A stretch of 36,308 nucleotides of DNA, from contig JANYHV010000008.1 of NCBI GenBank assembly GCA_025362195.1, positions 1 to 36,308 on the forward strand. Reading direction: 5' to 3'. Of the stretch, positions 16,927 through 25,645 are shown one piece after another. Source of the stretch: Fimbriiglobus sp. GTDB taxonomy: Bacteria; Planctomycetota; Planctomycetia; Gemmatales; Gemmataceae. The position numbers were made by a program, and so were the translations under genes. Numbering within the stretch: the first letter of the stretch is position 1; every line of letters begins with the position of its first letter. The notes beneath the pieces are model-generated. The model did no database searches. It saw nothing but the letters and a program-made list of their open reading frames with translations, and was not told the origin of the DNA.

Positions 16927-18144
16927 TCACACGCGGGCCGGGAGGACCGAAAGGGGGTCGGCGGCGAAGGCTTGCGCCGCCGTCAAGAGCTTGGCCCGCT
17001 CGTCCGTGTTCTTGCGGAACCAGGCGTGGACGAGGAGCACGCTATCGACCGTCTTGTACGTCAACTCGGTGGTCGCCGCCGTGCCGGTAAAGACGCTCCG
17101 CATCAGGACCACCGCGGCGGCCCACGCCTCGGGCGTGCGCGGCTCCCGGAGCGCGGCCTGGACCTCGCCGGCGTGGATCAGGTACCACGTCACGCGTCCG
17201 TCCTCGCACGCCAGCGGGTAGACGTAGGAGCCTTGCTCGCGGGCGGTGCGGAGGAACGTCAGCCGCTCCTCGATCCAGGTCAGCGGCACGAGCCGGTCCC
17301 GGATGGCGACGGCCTGCTCGAAGCGGAGTTCGTTCGACGCCATCTTCATCCGCTTGGTCAATTCGTTCAAGACCGTGCGGTCGTGGCCGTCGAGGAACGC
17401 CTTGGCCGCCCGGACTTTGACCTGGTACGCGGCGCGAGTACACACGCCGACGCACGGGGCCAGGCAACTGCCCAGGTCGTGCCGCAGGCAGCGCGGCGCG
17501 CGGTCCGCGGGGAAGAGTTCGGGCTGGTCGGCGAAGACCATCAGGATGCGCTGGGAACAGTCGCGGAGTTGGAACCAGTCGTTGAGCCGGCGGACCACGT
17601 CGGTCAGCCGACCTCGGCCGACGAGCGGGCCGTAGGCGGCCGCTTCCTTGCCGGTCGGGTCGCGCGTCAGGTAGGCGTAGGGGGCGGGCTTGCGGCCGAG
17701 GCACAGGTAGACGTACCGCCGCGGGCCGGGCATCCCCTGGACGTTGAAGCGCGGCTTGAAGTGGCGGATCAACTCCAACTCGCGGAGCAGTGCGGCGAGT
17801 TCGTCGGCCGTCTCCTCCCACACGAGGACGCGGGTGTGGCCGATGATCTTGCCGGCCTTGTGCTCGCGGCTGTTCTCGCGGAAGTAACTGGACAGGCGTG
17901 CCCGTAAGTTCTTCGCCTTGCCGACGTAGATGACCCGCTGGCGGGCGTCGATCATGCCGTACACGCCGGGCCGCCGCGGGGCGTGTTCGCGGACGGCGGC
18001 TTTGAGCTTGGCCTCGCCCTTGGCGCGAATCCGGCGGCTCAGGGGCACCTCGCCGGCCGGGCGGAACAGGCTCGGGCCGAACCCGGGGAAGAAGTCGATC
18101 TCGAACAGTGTGACCGGAGTCCCGTCCTGGGAAGCGAGTGCCAT
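16927..18144 (-). CDS. UvrC-like GIY-YIG protein without the C-terminal nuclease half
   Basis: 405 residues. After an N-terminal extension of about 55 residues, the GIY-YIG nuclease domain begins: PGVYGMIDARQRVIYVGKAK (about 59-78), then LRARLSSYF. The four cysteines that hold the iron-sulfur cluster in UvrC are conserved (LRDC196, RC219, SC227, PC231). The UvrB-binding UVR motif follows near 262-290 (MASNELRFEQAVAIRDRL). Full UvrC has about 600 residues with an RNase H-like endonuclease and HhH domains at the end; these are absent, and the frame ends cleanly. It may act like E. coli Cho in making a single incision. ATG 18144 has AGGA upstream. It diverges from the fasciclin gene. Confidence 0.88.
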   Translation of the reverse strand: MALASQDGTPVTLFEIDFFPGFGPSLFRPAGEVPLSRRIRAKGEAKLKAAVREHAPRRPGVYGMIDARQRVIYVGKAKNLRARLSSYFRENSREHKAGKIIGHTRVLVWEETADELAALLRELELIRHFKPRFNVQGMPGPRRYVYLCLGRKPAPYAYLTRDPTGKEAAAYGPLVGRGRLTDVVRRLNDWFQLRDCSQRILMVFADQPELFPADRAPRCLRHDLGSCLAPCVGVCTRAAYQVKVRAAKAFLDGHDRTVLNELTKRMKMASNELRFEQAVAIRDRLVPLTWIEERLTFLRTAREQGSYVYPLACEDGRVTWYLIHAGEVQAALREPRTPEAWAAAVVLMRSVFTGTAATTELTYKTVDSVLLVHAWFRKNTDERAKLLTAAQAFAADPLSVLPARV

Positions 18145-18368
18145 CGGAGCGTCCTGACCTGCGGAACCGACACGGCACATTCTACCCGCCCCGCCCGGCT
18201 TCTCAACGCGGGAGAAGAAGTTGACGTGAAGCCGCGAATATCCAGACAAAAATCCTGGAAAAACGCGACCGCACTGGAAATTCGCCGGCACCGCCCGCGT
18301 ATGAATGTTCTGCGTCGCGGAACTGTTCCGGGGCGTAACACATCCGCTTACCGTTGAGAAAGCACATC

Positions 18369-18860
18369 ATGTTCAAGAAACTGTTCAGCGTCGCAGTCGC
18401 CCTCGCCCTCGTCGCCCCGGCGTTCGCCGAAGACAAGGCCGCCGAGATGGACATCGTGGACACCGCCGTCGCCAACAAGGGGTTCACCAAGCTCGTCGCC
18501 GCCGTCAAGGCCGCCGACCTCGTCGACACCCTCAAGGGTGCCGGCCCGTTCACCGTGTTCGCCCCGACCGACAAGGCCTTCGAAGCCCTCGGCGAAGAGA
18601 CCCTGACGAAGGTCCTCGGCGACAAGGAACTGCTCACCAAGATCCTCATGGTCCACGTCGTCAAGGACAAGGCCGTCATGGCCGCCGACGTCGTTGCGAT
18701 GGCCGGCAAGGAAGTCAACGGGTACACCGTCAAGGTCGACGGCGACAAGGTTACGCTGGTCAAGGGCGACAAGGTCGTCAACGTCGTCAAGACGGACATC
18801 AAGTGCAAGAACGGCGTCGTCCACGTCATCGACGCCGTGCTGATGCCGGCCGCCAAGTAA
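18369..18860 (+). CDS. Secreted single-domain fasciclin (FAS1) protein
   Basis: 163 residues. [20 protein letters not shown] is a signal peptide ending in an AxA cleavage site. One FAS1 domain follows: [20 protein letters not shown], the H1 box [16 protein letters not shown], and the H2-like close [11 protein letters not shown]. Bacterial FAS1 proteins act as extracellular adhesion modules. The sequence is very lysine-rich (repeated VKGDK and KDK), unusual in this GC-rich context, and codon use is highly biased to C/G-ending codons, which hints at strong expression. ATG 18369 has GAGAAAG upstream. A strong terminator follows 17 bases after the stop. Confidence 0.93.
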   Translation: MFKKLFSVAVALALVAPAFAEDKAAEMDIVDTAVANKGFTKLVAAVKAADLVDTLKGAGPFTVFAPTDKAFEALGEETLTKVLGDKELLTKILMVHVVKDKAVMAADVVAMAGKEVNGYTVKVDGDKVTLVKGDKVVNVVKTDIKCKNGVVHVIDAVLMPAAK

Positions 18861-18877
18861 CTCCGAGCAATCGGTAA

Positions 18878-18920
18878 CGAAAAAACGCCGCGGGGTGCAA
18901 CCCCCCGCGGCGTTTTTTCG
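18878..18920. terminator. Bidirectional intrinsic terminator
   Basis: Perfect 18-base arms (18878-18895 and 18903-18920) enclose a 7-base loop. The stem core is ACGCCGCGGGG, flanked by six A on the left and six T on the right, so both strands end in a U tract. It sits 17 bases after the fasciclin stop and 14 bases after the convergent phoH stop, ending both transcripts. Confidence 0.93.
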
Positions 18921-18934
18921 TGCGACGGCCGGCG

Positions 18935-19909
18935 TCACGCCGTCGTCGGCTTGCGGGGCTTGGCCTCGTCGTCGTAGGCGGTGACGATCTTGGCCACGAG
19001 CGGGTTGCGGACGATGTCGGCCTCGTCGAGGTGCATGACGCAGATGCCCTCGATGTTCCGCAACCGGTGGACCGCGTCGGCCAGCCCGCTCCGCACGGTC
19101 CGCGGTAAATCGACCTGCGTCATGTCCCCGGTGACGACGATCTTCGACTGGTGGCCCATCCGCGTCAGGAACATCTTCATCTGGTTGACGGTGGCGTTCT
19201 GGCCCTCGTCGAGGATGATGCAGGCGTTCGACAGCGTCCGGCCGCGCATGTAGGCGAGGGGCAGGATTTCGATGATGTCGCTCTCCATGTACTTCTTGAC
19301 GATCTCCGCGTCGAGGATGTCGTTCAGGGAGTCGAACAGCGGCCGCAGGTACGGGTTGATCTTCATGATCAAGTCGCCCGGCAGGTAGCCGAGTTTCTCG
19401 CCGGCCTCGACGGCCGGTCGCACGAGCACGATCTTCTTGACCGTCCCCGAGCGCAGCAGCGTGACGGCCCAGGCGACGGCCAGGTACGTCTTGCCGGTGC
19501 CGGCCGGGCCGACCGCCAGGACGATGTCGTGGGCCTTCAACGCCTGGACGTACCGGCCCTGCCCGTCCGTCCGCGGCCGCATGTACTTGCCCGACTCGTT
19601 GGTCCCCAGCGTCAACGCCCCGGTCCGCGCCTCGCCGCCCTTGATGACATCCAGGACCGTTTTCACGTCCTCGGCCGTCAGCCGAGCCTGCTTGCGAAGC
19701 ACGGTGCGGAGTTGGGCGAAGACGCGCTCCGTCTGACCGACCTGCTCGGCGGTGCCGTCGAGTTGCACCGTGTCGCCCCGCGCGACGAGCCGGACGCCGA
19801 TGGCGTCGCGGATGCTCCGCAGGTAATTGTCCCGCGGGCCGAACAGCACCGTCGCCTCTTCGCGGCTGTCGAGGGTGAGACTGTGCGAAATCGTCGGCGT
19901 CTCGGTCAT
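18935..19909 (-). CDS. PhoH family ATPase (PhoL/YbeZ type)
   Basis: 324 residues. P-loop ATPase with Walker A GPAGTGKT (134-141) and Walker B CIILDEGQN (about 230-238). The flanking VRPAVEAGEKLGYLPGD and SKIVVTGDMTQVDLPR are PhoH signatures. YbeZ-type proteins work with the endoribonuclease YbeY in rRNA processing, but no ybeY is adjacent here. The N-terminal region resembles a small KH-like RNA-binding module. ATG 19909 has AGGAG six bases upstream. It is the last gene of the purA-uppS-cdsA-phoH series on the minus strand, with 97 bases to cdsA, so it may have its own promoter. Confidence 0.94.
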   Translation of the reverse strand: MTETPTISHSLTLDSREEATVLFGPRDNYLRSIRDAIGVRLVARGDTVQLDGTAEQVGQTERVFAQLRTVLRKQARLTAEDVKTVLDVIKGGEARTGALTLGTNESGKYMRPRTDGQGRYVQALKAHDIVLAVGPAGTGKTYLAVAWAVTLLRSGTVKKIVLVRPAVEAGEKLGYLPGDLIMKINPYLRPLFDSLNDILDAEIVKKYMESDIIEILPLAYMRGRTLSNACIILDEGQNATVNQMKMFLTRMGHQSKIVVTGDMTQVDLPRTVRSGLADAVHRLRNIEGICVMHLDEADIVRNPLVAKIVTAYDDEAKPRKPTTA

Positions 19910-20006
19910 CGCATCTCCTGACGGGGCCACGGGACAACTCACCACGGACACGGCAACGGGGAGCGGGTTCATCGAATCTGTCGGCAAGCGGACGCCGTCA
20001 CGACCA

Positions 20007-20885
20007 TCAATTCCGCGCGAGCCACAGGTACGCCACCGGGGCCGCGAACAGGATCGAGTCCATCACGTCGAGCAGCCCGCCGAAGCCCGGCAGTCGCCGC
20101 GAAGCATCTTTCGTCCCGCAGTCGCGCTTGACAAGGCTCTCGCCCAGATCGCCCAGCACCCCCGCCGTGCCGACGACCACCCCGAAACCGATGGCCTCCG
20201 CGGCCCCGTAACGGAAAATCGGCGCGACGGAGTCGATGCCGACGGCGGTCAGCGCGGCCAGAGCCAGCCCGCCGGCGAACCCTTCCCACGTTTTCTTCGG
20301 GCTGATGCGCGGGCTGAACGGGGTTCGGCCGATCAGTCGGCCGGTGAAGTACGCCCCGATGTCCGCGCACTTCGGCACGAAGATGACGAGCACCAACAGG
20401 CAGCCGGTGAACGCCGGATCGGGGTTGCCGCCGAGCCAGCGCAACTTGAGCAGGAAGCTCGGCAACAGCCCCAGGTAGGCGACGACCCAGGTCGTCATGG
20501 CGAGCCGCACGGTTACGGTGCCCGGCCCGCGGAAGTGGTAGATCTCGTGGAGAAATGCCGCCAGGACCACGAGCGTAAAGGCGACGATGACCGGCTGCCA
20601 CGCGTCGGCGAAGGTCGGCAACAACGTCACGCTGCCGAGGGTTTCGCGGACCGGCGTGTACCAGTTCGCCGCCAGCACTCCGAGGGTGCCCGGCACGACG
20701 GCGGACCGGTCCGGGCGGTGCTCAACCGGAAGCAGCGCGACGAGTTCAAGGCACGTGACGACGCCGCAGACCATCGACAGTACGAACAGGATCGGGAAGT
20801 ACGGCGCGAGGCGGGCGTCGGCGACGAGTTCGGCGGCGACCCCGGCGGCGAGCAGTGTTCCGGTCAGCAGGCGGTAACGGAGCAT
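20007..20885 (-). CDS. cdsA: Phosphatidate cytidylyltransferase
   Basis: Membrane enzyme making CDP-diacylglycerol from phosphatidate and CTP, the branch point of phospholipid synthesis. 292 residues with about seven hydrophobic segments. The family signature is complete: KCADIGAYFTGRLIGRTPFS (about 172-191), SPKKTWEGFAGG, and GDLGESLVKRDCGTKD (about 245-260) continuing to PGFGGLLDVMDS. The ribosome binding site is weak (GAG). In many bacteria uppS, cdsA and dxr are adjacent. Here uppS precedes cdsA, with a repeat between them, and phoH follows instead of dxr. Confidence 0.95.
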   Translation of the reverse strand: MLRYRLLTGTLLAAGVAAELVADARLAPYFPILFVLSMVCGVVTCLELVALLPVEHRPDRSAVVPGTLGVLAANWYTPVRETLGSVTLLPTFADAWQPVIVAFTLVVLAAFLHEIYHFRGPGTVTVRLAMTTWVVAYLGLLPSFLLKLRWLGGNPDPAFTGCLLVLVIFVPKCADIGAYFTGRLIGRTPFSPRISPKKTWEGFAGGLALAALTAVGIDSVAPIFRYGAAEAIGFGVVVGTAGVLGDLGESLVKRDCGTKDASRRLPGFGGLLDVMDSILFAAPVAYLWLARN

Positions 20886-20926
20886 CGGTTAGCGTCGTCT
20901 CGGTGAAGATGTCGCGAGCGGTTTTC

Positions 20927-21017
20927 CTGTAGCTGGCCTCTGTGAGGCCGGACCCGCTCCCCGGCCCGGAAGTCCGCCACCTAGGTCGCCGACCGGCCTC
21001 ACAGAAGCCAGCCACAG
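20927..21017. repeat. Inverted repeat (25-base arms), repeat family B
   Basis: Arms 20927-20951 and 20993-21017 pair with 23 of 25 matches across a 41-base centre. Each contains TCTGTGAGGCCGG or its complement. It fills most of the gap between the uppS stop and the cdsA ATG. It is unlike an intrinsic terminator (no U tract, long loop) and looks like a small dispersed element. Confidence 0.75.
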
Positions 21018-21027
21018 ATGACTGACA

Positions 21028-21813
21028 CTAACCGGCCGCCCCTTGCGAGTTCGTCAACCCGCCGAAGCGGCGGTTGCGGCCGGCGAAGTCGCGCAAGGCG
21101 GCGTGGAAGACGCCCGGCTCGAAGGCGGGCCAGGCCAGCGGCGTGACCCAGAGTTCGGCGTAGGAGATTTGCCACAACAGGTAGTTGCTGACGCGCATCT
21201 CTCCGGCGGTGCGGATGAGCAAGTCGGGGTCGGGCATCCCGGCCGTGTACAGCGCGCCGTCCACCGTCGCCTCGTCGATGGCGGCGGGGTCGAGCAGGCC
21301 CCGCTCGACCTGAATGGCAATCGCCCGCACGGCATCGACCAGTTCCGTGCGGCTGCCGTAGTTGATCGCCAGGCACAGCGTCAGGCCGGTGTTGCCGGCG
21401 CTCAGAGCCGTGTTGTGGTCCATCTCGGCGAGCACGTCGGGCGGGATGTTGTCACGCCGGCCGATGACGCGGAAGCGGATGTTTTCGGCCTGGATCAGTT
21501 CGCGCTCGTCGAGCAGGTACGCCTTCAATAACTCCATCAGGCACGTCACTTCGTCGGCCGGCCGCTTCCAGTTCTCCGCGCTGAAGCAGTAGAGCGTCAA
21601 CTGGCCGATGCCGAGCCGGCACGCCTCGGTGACGGTGGTGCGGACGACTTCGGCCCCCTTCAAGTGCCCGTCGAGGCGGGGCCGGCCGCGCTCCTGCGCC
21701 CACCGGCCGTTGCCGTCCATGATGACGGCGACGTGCCGGGGCAACTTGTCCGGGTCCAGGCCGACGCTCGCGGCGTAGGCGCGGGGGTCGTGGGCGGCGG
21801 GGGGCGTGCTCAC
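21028..21813 (-). CDS. uppS: Isoprenyl (undecaprenyl) diphosphate synthase
   Basis: Cis-prenyltransferase that makes undecaprenyl diphosphate, the lipid carrier for peptidoglycan and surface glycans; 261 residues, cytoplasmic or membrane-associated. VAVIMDGNGRWAQERGRPR (about 29-47) carries the catalytic Asp33. YCFSAENWKRP and the C-terminal LLIRTAGEMRVSNYLLWQ complete the signature. The start is GTG 21813, which overlaps the purA stop in a GTGA overlap, so translation is coupled to purA. The preceding frame belongs to purA's other strand register and is not part of this protein. Confidence 0.95.
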   Translation of the reverse strand: MSTPPAAHDPRAYAASVGLDPDKLPRHVAVIMDGNGRWAQERGRPRLDGHLKGAEVVRTTVTEACRLGIGQLTLYCFSAENWKRPADEVTCLMELLKAYLLDERELIQAENIRFRVIGRRDNIPPDVLAEMDHNTALSAGNTGLTLCLAINYGSRTELVDAVRAIAIQVERGLLDPAAIDEATVDGALYTAGMPDPDLLIRTAGEMRVSNYLLWQISYAELWVTPLAWPAFEPGVFHAALRDFAGRNRRFGGLTNSQGAAG

Positions 21814-23114
21814 TGCATCGGGATCGTTTGGTCGCGGTCCGGGCCGACCGACGCCACCATGACCGGCACGCCGATCAGCGCGGCGACCCGGTCGATGTAC
21901 CGCCGGCAGTTGGCGGGCAGGTCGCCGACCTTCCGGCACTTCGTCAAGTCTTCCGTCCAGCCGGGGACGGTCTCGTACACCGGCGTGCAGCGGGCGAGGA
22001 CGTGCGCGTCGCTGGGGAAGTGCGTGACCCGCTCGCCGTCGAGGTCGTAGGCCGTGGCAATCTTCAATTCGGGGATGCCGCTCAGCACGTCCAGGAGCAT
22101 CAGCGAGAACTCGTCCACCCCGGCCAGGGCGGTCGTGTAGTTCAGGGCGACGCCGTCGAGCCAGCCGGTGCGGCGTGGCCGGCCGGTGACCGTGCCGAAC
22201 TCGCGGCCGATGCGGCGGATCCGCTCGCCGAGGCCGTCCGGGCCGTCGTCGAGTTCCGTCGGGAACGGCCCCCGGCCGACCCGCGTCGTGTACGCCTTGA
22301 CGACGCCGATGGTCCGCGTCAACACCTTCGACGGCACGCCCGACCCGCCCCAGATGCCGGCCGGCAGGCTGCTGCTGCTGGTCACGTAGGGGTACGTGCC
22401 GTGGTCCACGTCGAGCAGGCTGCCCTGCGCCGCCTCGAACAGAATCTTCTTCGACGCCTTGAGGCCGTCGTGCAGGAGGCGCGTCGTGTCGCACACGAAC
22501 GGCCGCATCCGCTCGGCGTACCGGCCGTACTCGTCGGCGATGGCCGCGGGGTCGAAGCTCTTCGACGTGTGCGTGCCGCCGGCCGTCAGGGCGTGGATGA
22601 ACCGGTTCTTGTACGGCACGACGTAACTCAGACGCTCGCGGAGGTGCTTCGGGTCGAGCAACTCGCCGACGCGGATGGCGAAGCGGCGGCCGACCTTGTC
22701 CTGGTAGCACGGGCCGATGCCGCGGCCGGTCGTGCCGATCGCCCCGCCGTCCCCGGCCGTCTCGACGACCCGCTCTTCTTCCATGTGGTACGGGAAGATG
22801 ACATGGGCGTGGTCGCTGACCTTAAGGTTGGCCCCGACCGGGACGCCGGCTTCGAGGAGCTGGTCGATTTCTTCGAGGAACCGCGGCGGGTAGACGACGA
22901 CCCCGTTGCCGATGACCGACGTGACCTTCGACTTCAAAATCCCCGTCGGCAGCAGCGACAACTTGAACGTCCGGCTACCCCAGACGATCGTGTGCCCGGC
23001 GTTCGCGCCGCCGTTGTACCGGACGACGAAGTCGTGGTCGTCCGACAGGAGATCGACGATTTTGCCCTTGGCCTCGTCGCCCCATTGCAAGCCGACCACA
23101 CACGTCGCGGGCAT
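21810..23114 (-). CDS. purA: Adenylosuccinate synthetase
   Basis: GTP-dependent first step from IMP to AMP; 434 residues, standard length, cytoplasmic. VVGLQWGDEAKGKIVDLL carries the purA P-loop, but with Ala in place of the usual Gly in GDEGKGK. RYNGGANAGHTIV contains the catalytic His41. The end CRKVGDLPANCRRYIDRV and the following GVPVMVASVGPDRDQTI are typical. ATG 23114 has only a weak GGA upstream. It overlaps uppS by four bases and diverges from dacB. Confidence 0.96.
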   Translation of the reverse strand: MPATCVVGLQWGDEAKGKIVDLLSDDHDFVVRYNGGANAGHTIVWGSRTFKLSLLPTGILKSKVTSVIGNGVVVYPPRFLEEIDQLLEAGVPVGANLKVSDHAHVIFPYHMEEERVVETAGDGGAIGTTGRGIGPCYQDKVGRRFAIRVGELLDPKHLRERLSYVVPYKNRFIHALTAGGTHTSKSFDPAAIADEYGRYAERMRPFVCDTTRLLHDGLKASKKILFEAAQGSLLDVDHGTYPYVTSSSSLPAGIWGGSGVPSKVLTRTIGVVKAYTTRVGRGPFPTELDDGPDGLGERIRRIGREFGTVTGRPRRTGWLDGVALNYTTALAGVDEFSLMLLDVLSGIPELKIATAYDLDGERVTHFPSDAHVLARCTPVYETVPGWTEDLTKCRKVGDLPANCRRYIDRVAALIGVPVMVASVGPDRDQTIPMQ

Positions 23115-23263
23115 ACCAATCCGTCCATCGCCGAGGGAATGAGTCCGGGCACCGGTGCGCCCAACCGGGAAAGCCTAGCCGAACGTGGGGGGGCGTCAAG
23201 GGCTTGCTATTCGCGCGGCCGTGATTCACAATCGCACGTCCCGAACTCAGCCCGAGGTGCGAC

Positions 23264-24820
23264 GTGCCCCGATTCTGCTCCTGCCTGGCGGTCTTACTGT
23301 GTGCCCAACTCGCGCCCGCCCAGGACGCGCTTCCGCCCAAGGTCGCCGCGATCCTGGACGGCCCGGACTACGCCCACAGCCGCTGGGGCCTGCTCTTCGT
23401 GGACGCCAAGTCGGGCGACGTGGTTTACGCCAAGAACCCCGACCTGTTCTTCTGCCCGGCCAGCGTGACGAAACTGTTCACGTGCGGCGCGGCGATGGTC
23501 GCCTACGGGGCGAACCACCATTTCGTCACCCCCCTGCACCGCCGCGGCGAGGTGTCCAAGGACGGCAAACTCGACGGCGACCTGATCCTCGTCGCCCAGG
23601 GCGATTTGACCTTCGGGGGCCGCCGCGCCGCCGACGGCACGACCGCGTTCAAGGACGGCGACCACACCTACACGGACGGCCTGACCCCCGACGCCGAGGT
23701 CACCGACACCGACCCGCTGTTCGCCTTCAAATCCCTGGCGAAGCAGGTCAAGGTGGCCGGCATCAGCCACGTCGCCGGGGAGGTCCTCATCGACGCGCGA
23801 CTCTTCGCCCCGGCCCGCGGCACCGGCAGCGGGCCCGCCGCCGTCAGCCCGGTGATCGTCAACGACAACATGATCGACCTCGTCTTCACCCCCGGCGACA
23901 AGGTCGGCGACCCGGCCAAACTGACCGTCCGCCCGGAGACGGCGTACCTGCGCGGGGACATCGGCGTCCGCACCGGCGAGAAGGGCGGCAAGGTGACGAT
24001 GGCCGAGCCGGGCGAAGACCCCGCGGCGTTCGTGTTGACCGGCAGCATCCCCCTCGGCAGCAAGCCGATCGTGTACGCCGTCGCCATCGAGCGGCCGGCC
24101 GAGTTCGCCCGCACGCTACTGATCGAAGCCCTGCGGCGCGAGGGCGTGCGGGTCGATGCCCCGCTGTTCCTCGCCCCGAAGGTCGCGCTGCCCGACGGCA
24201 AAGTCGGCTACGAGAAACTGCCCGTCGTCGCGTCGTACGAGTCCGAACCGCTCCAGGACGCGCTCAAGGTCACGCTCAAGGTCAGCCACAACTTGTACGC
24301 CAGCACCCTGCCCTGCCTGGTCGGCGCGAAGGCCGGCAAGACAACGCTCAAGGACGGCCTGCTCGAAGAGGGAAAGGTGTTGAAGGGTCTCGGGTTGGAC
24401 ACGACGGCGATTTCGTTCGGCGGCGGCGCGGGCGGGTCGCGGGCCGACCAGGTCACCCCGCGGGCGACCGTCCAACTCTTGCAGGCGTTGAAGAAGCGGC
24501 CCGACTGGTCGGCGTTCGAGGCCGCGCTCCCGGTCATCGGCGTCGATGGCACGCTGGCGACGATCCTGCCGAAGACCAGCCCGGCCCACGGCCAGGTCCG
24601 CGCGAAAACGGGGACGTACTACTGGGACGACGACGCCAACGGCCGCACCCACCTCGTGAGTAAGGCACTCGCCGGGACGATGACGACCAAGTCCGGCCGC
24701 GAACTCGTCTTCGCCGTGTTCGTCAACGACGTGCCGCTGGCCAAGGGCGTCAAGACGCGGCGCGAAGGACTGATCCTGGGCAAGATCGCCGAGATCGTCC
24801 ACGACGACCCGCCGCGCTAG
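23264..24820 (+). CDS. dacB: D-alanyl-D-alanine carboxypeptidase/endopeptidase (PBP4, S13 family)
   Basis: 518 residues, exported. MPRFCSCLAVLLCAQLAPAQ is the signal peptide. All three penicillin-binding active-site motifs are present: SVTK (Ser67-Lys70), SHN (341-343) and KTG (448-450). The large insert between the first two motifs is the mark of S13 enzymes. Such proteins trim or cut peptidoglycan cross-links. Its presence agrees with the view that planctomycetes build peptidoglycan. GTG 23264 has GAGGTG five bases upstream. It is divergent from purA and is followed by a 270-base repeat-bearing gap. Confidence 0.94.
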   Translation: MPRFCSCLAVLLCAQLAPAQDALPPKVAAILDGPDYAHSRWGLLFVDAKSGDVVYAKNPDLFFCPASVTKLFTCGAAMVAYGANHHFVTPLHRRGEVSKDGKLDGDLILVAQGDLTFGGRRAADGTTAFKDGDHTYTDGLTPDAEVTDTDPLFAFKSLAKQVKVAGISHVAGEVLIDARLFAPARGTGSGPAAVSPVIVNDNMIDLVFTPGDKVGDPAKLTVRPETAYLRGDIGVRTGEKGGKVTMAEPGEDPAAFVLTGSIPLGSKPIVYAVAIERPAEFARTLLIEALRREGVRVDAPLFLAPKVALPDGKVGYEKLPVVASYESEPLQDALKVTLKVSHNLYASTLPCLVGAKAGKTTLKDGLLEEGKVLKGLGLDTTAISFGGGAGGSRADQVTPRATVQLLQALKKRPDWSAFEAALPVIGVDGTLATILPKTSPAHGQVRAKTGTYYWDDDANGRTHLVSKALAGTMTTKSGRELVFAVFVNDVPLAKGVKTRREGLILGKIAEIVHDDPPR

Positions 24821-24906
24821 AGCGGACTTTAAGTGCTCGTGCGTGTCGGTGATCCTGTCGAGCCTCGGGCCTCGGCCAAGTTTTCGGCTCCGCCGCAGGC
24901 GACTGT

Positions 24907-25024
24907 TAGCCCGACGCGCTAGCGAGGGTCGAACGGTCGAGGGCAATGTGGCCGTCGATGACCGCACGGCCAACGACCCCGAGCACCGTCAACGACCCAT
25001 CGCCCTTGCTCGCGCGTTGGGCTA
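24907..25024. repeat. Imperfect inverted repeat (22-base arms), repeat family C
   Basis: Arms 24907-24928 and 25003-25024 match at 19 of 22 positions as inverted copies of TAGCCCGACGCGCTAGCGAG plus two bases. A smaller hairpin GGCCGT/ACGGCC lies between them. The element occupies the 270-base gap (24821-25090) between the convergent dacB and isochorismatase-like genes. I see no gene in the gap and no U tract. It looks like a folded noncoding repeat rather than a typical terminator. Confidence 0.65.
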
Positions 25025-25090
25025 CCGCGGGCTCACTGAGCGTGCCGCGGCTCGGCCCCACGGTAACCTTACACCAACGCGAAGTCAGCG

Positions 25091-25645
25091 TTAATCTACC
25101 GCCCGCTGCCGGACGAGTTGACTGACCGCTTTGAACTGCGGGTGGGTCGAGTCGGCGAGCCACTCGAAGGCAACCGCTTCGACGGTCGAGAGCGTCGCGC
25201 CGGCGGCCTCCAGGCGGCGCACCGCGGTGTAGTGGTCGAGCCACCGCCGCGAGCCGACGCCGTCCAACGCAATCGTCACCCGGTGCCCGCCACGCAGCAG
25301 GTCGAGCGCCGTCTGGGCGACGCAGACGTGGGTCTCGACGCCGACGACCACGAAATCGTGCCGCGAATACTCGGCGAAACCCGGCCCCAACACTTCGCCG
25401 GCGCTGAACCGCGTCTTCGCCGCGATCGGAGACGGGAGCCGGCGGGCCAGGTCCGGCGGGGTCGGCCCGAGACCGTGCGGGTACTGCTCGGTCGCCAGCG
25501 TCGGCACGCCCAGCAACTGCGCCACGTCGAGCAGAAAGGCGACCGCCTCGGTCACGGCCGTCGCGTCCGGCACGACGCGGAGCAACTTTTCCTGGAGGTC
25601 GATGACGACGACCACGGACGCCTCGGGGGTGAGTCGGCCGGTCAT
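25091..25645 (-). CDS. Isochorismatase-like cysteine hydrolase
   Basis: 184 residues, cytoplasmic. The cysteine hydrolase triad is present: Asp16 (VVVVIDLQEKL), Lys77 (AAKTRFSA) and Cys108 (GVETHVCVAQTALDLL). This is the YcaC/isochorismatase-like group, which contains amidases of diverse specificity, so the substrate is unknown. ATG 25645 overlaps the stop of the transglutaminase gene in an ATGA overlap, making it the last cistron of the moxR-DUF58-transglutaminase operon. That context is not typical for the family. Confidence 0.9.
   Translation of the reverse strand: MTGRLTPEASVVVVIDLQEKLLRVVPDATAVTEAVAFLLDVAQLLGVPTLATEQYPHGLGPTPPDLARRLPSPIAAKTRFSAGEVLGPGFAEYSRHDFVVVGVETHVCVAQTALDLLRGGHRVTIALDGVGSRRWLDHYTAVRRLEAAGATLSTVEAVAFEWLADSTHPQFKAVSQLVRQRAVD

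Noticed and set aside
23185-24663. A 492-residue plus-strand frame over dacB
   Set aside because: Arg/Pro-rich shadow frame; the dacB frame contains all three active-site motifs.
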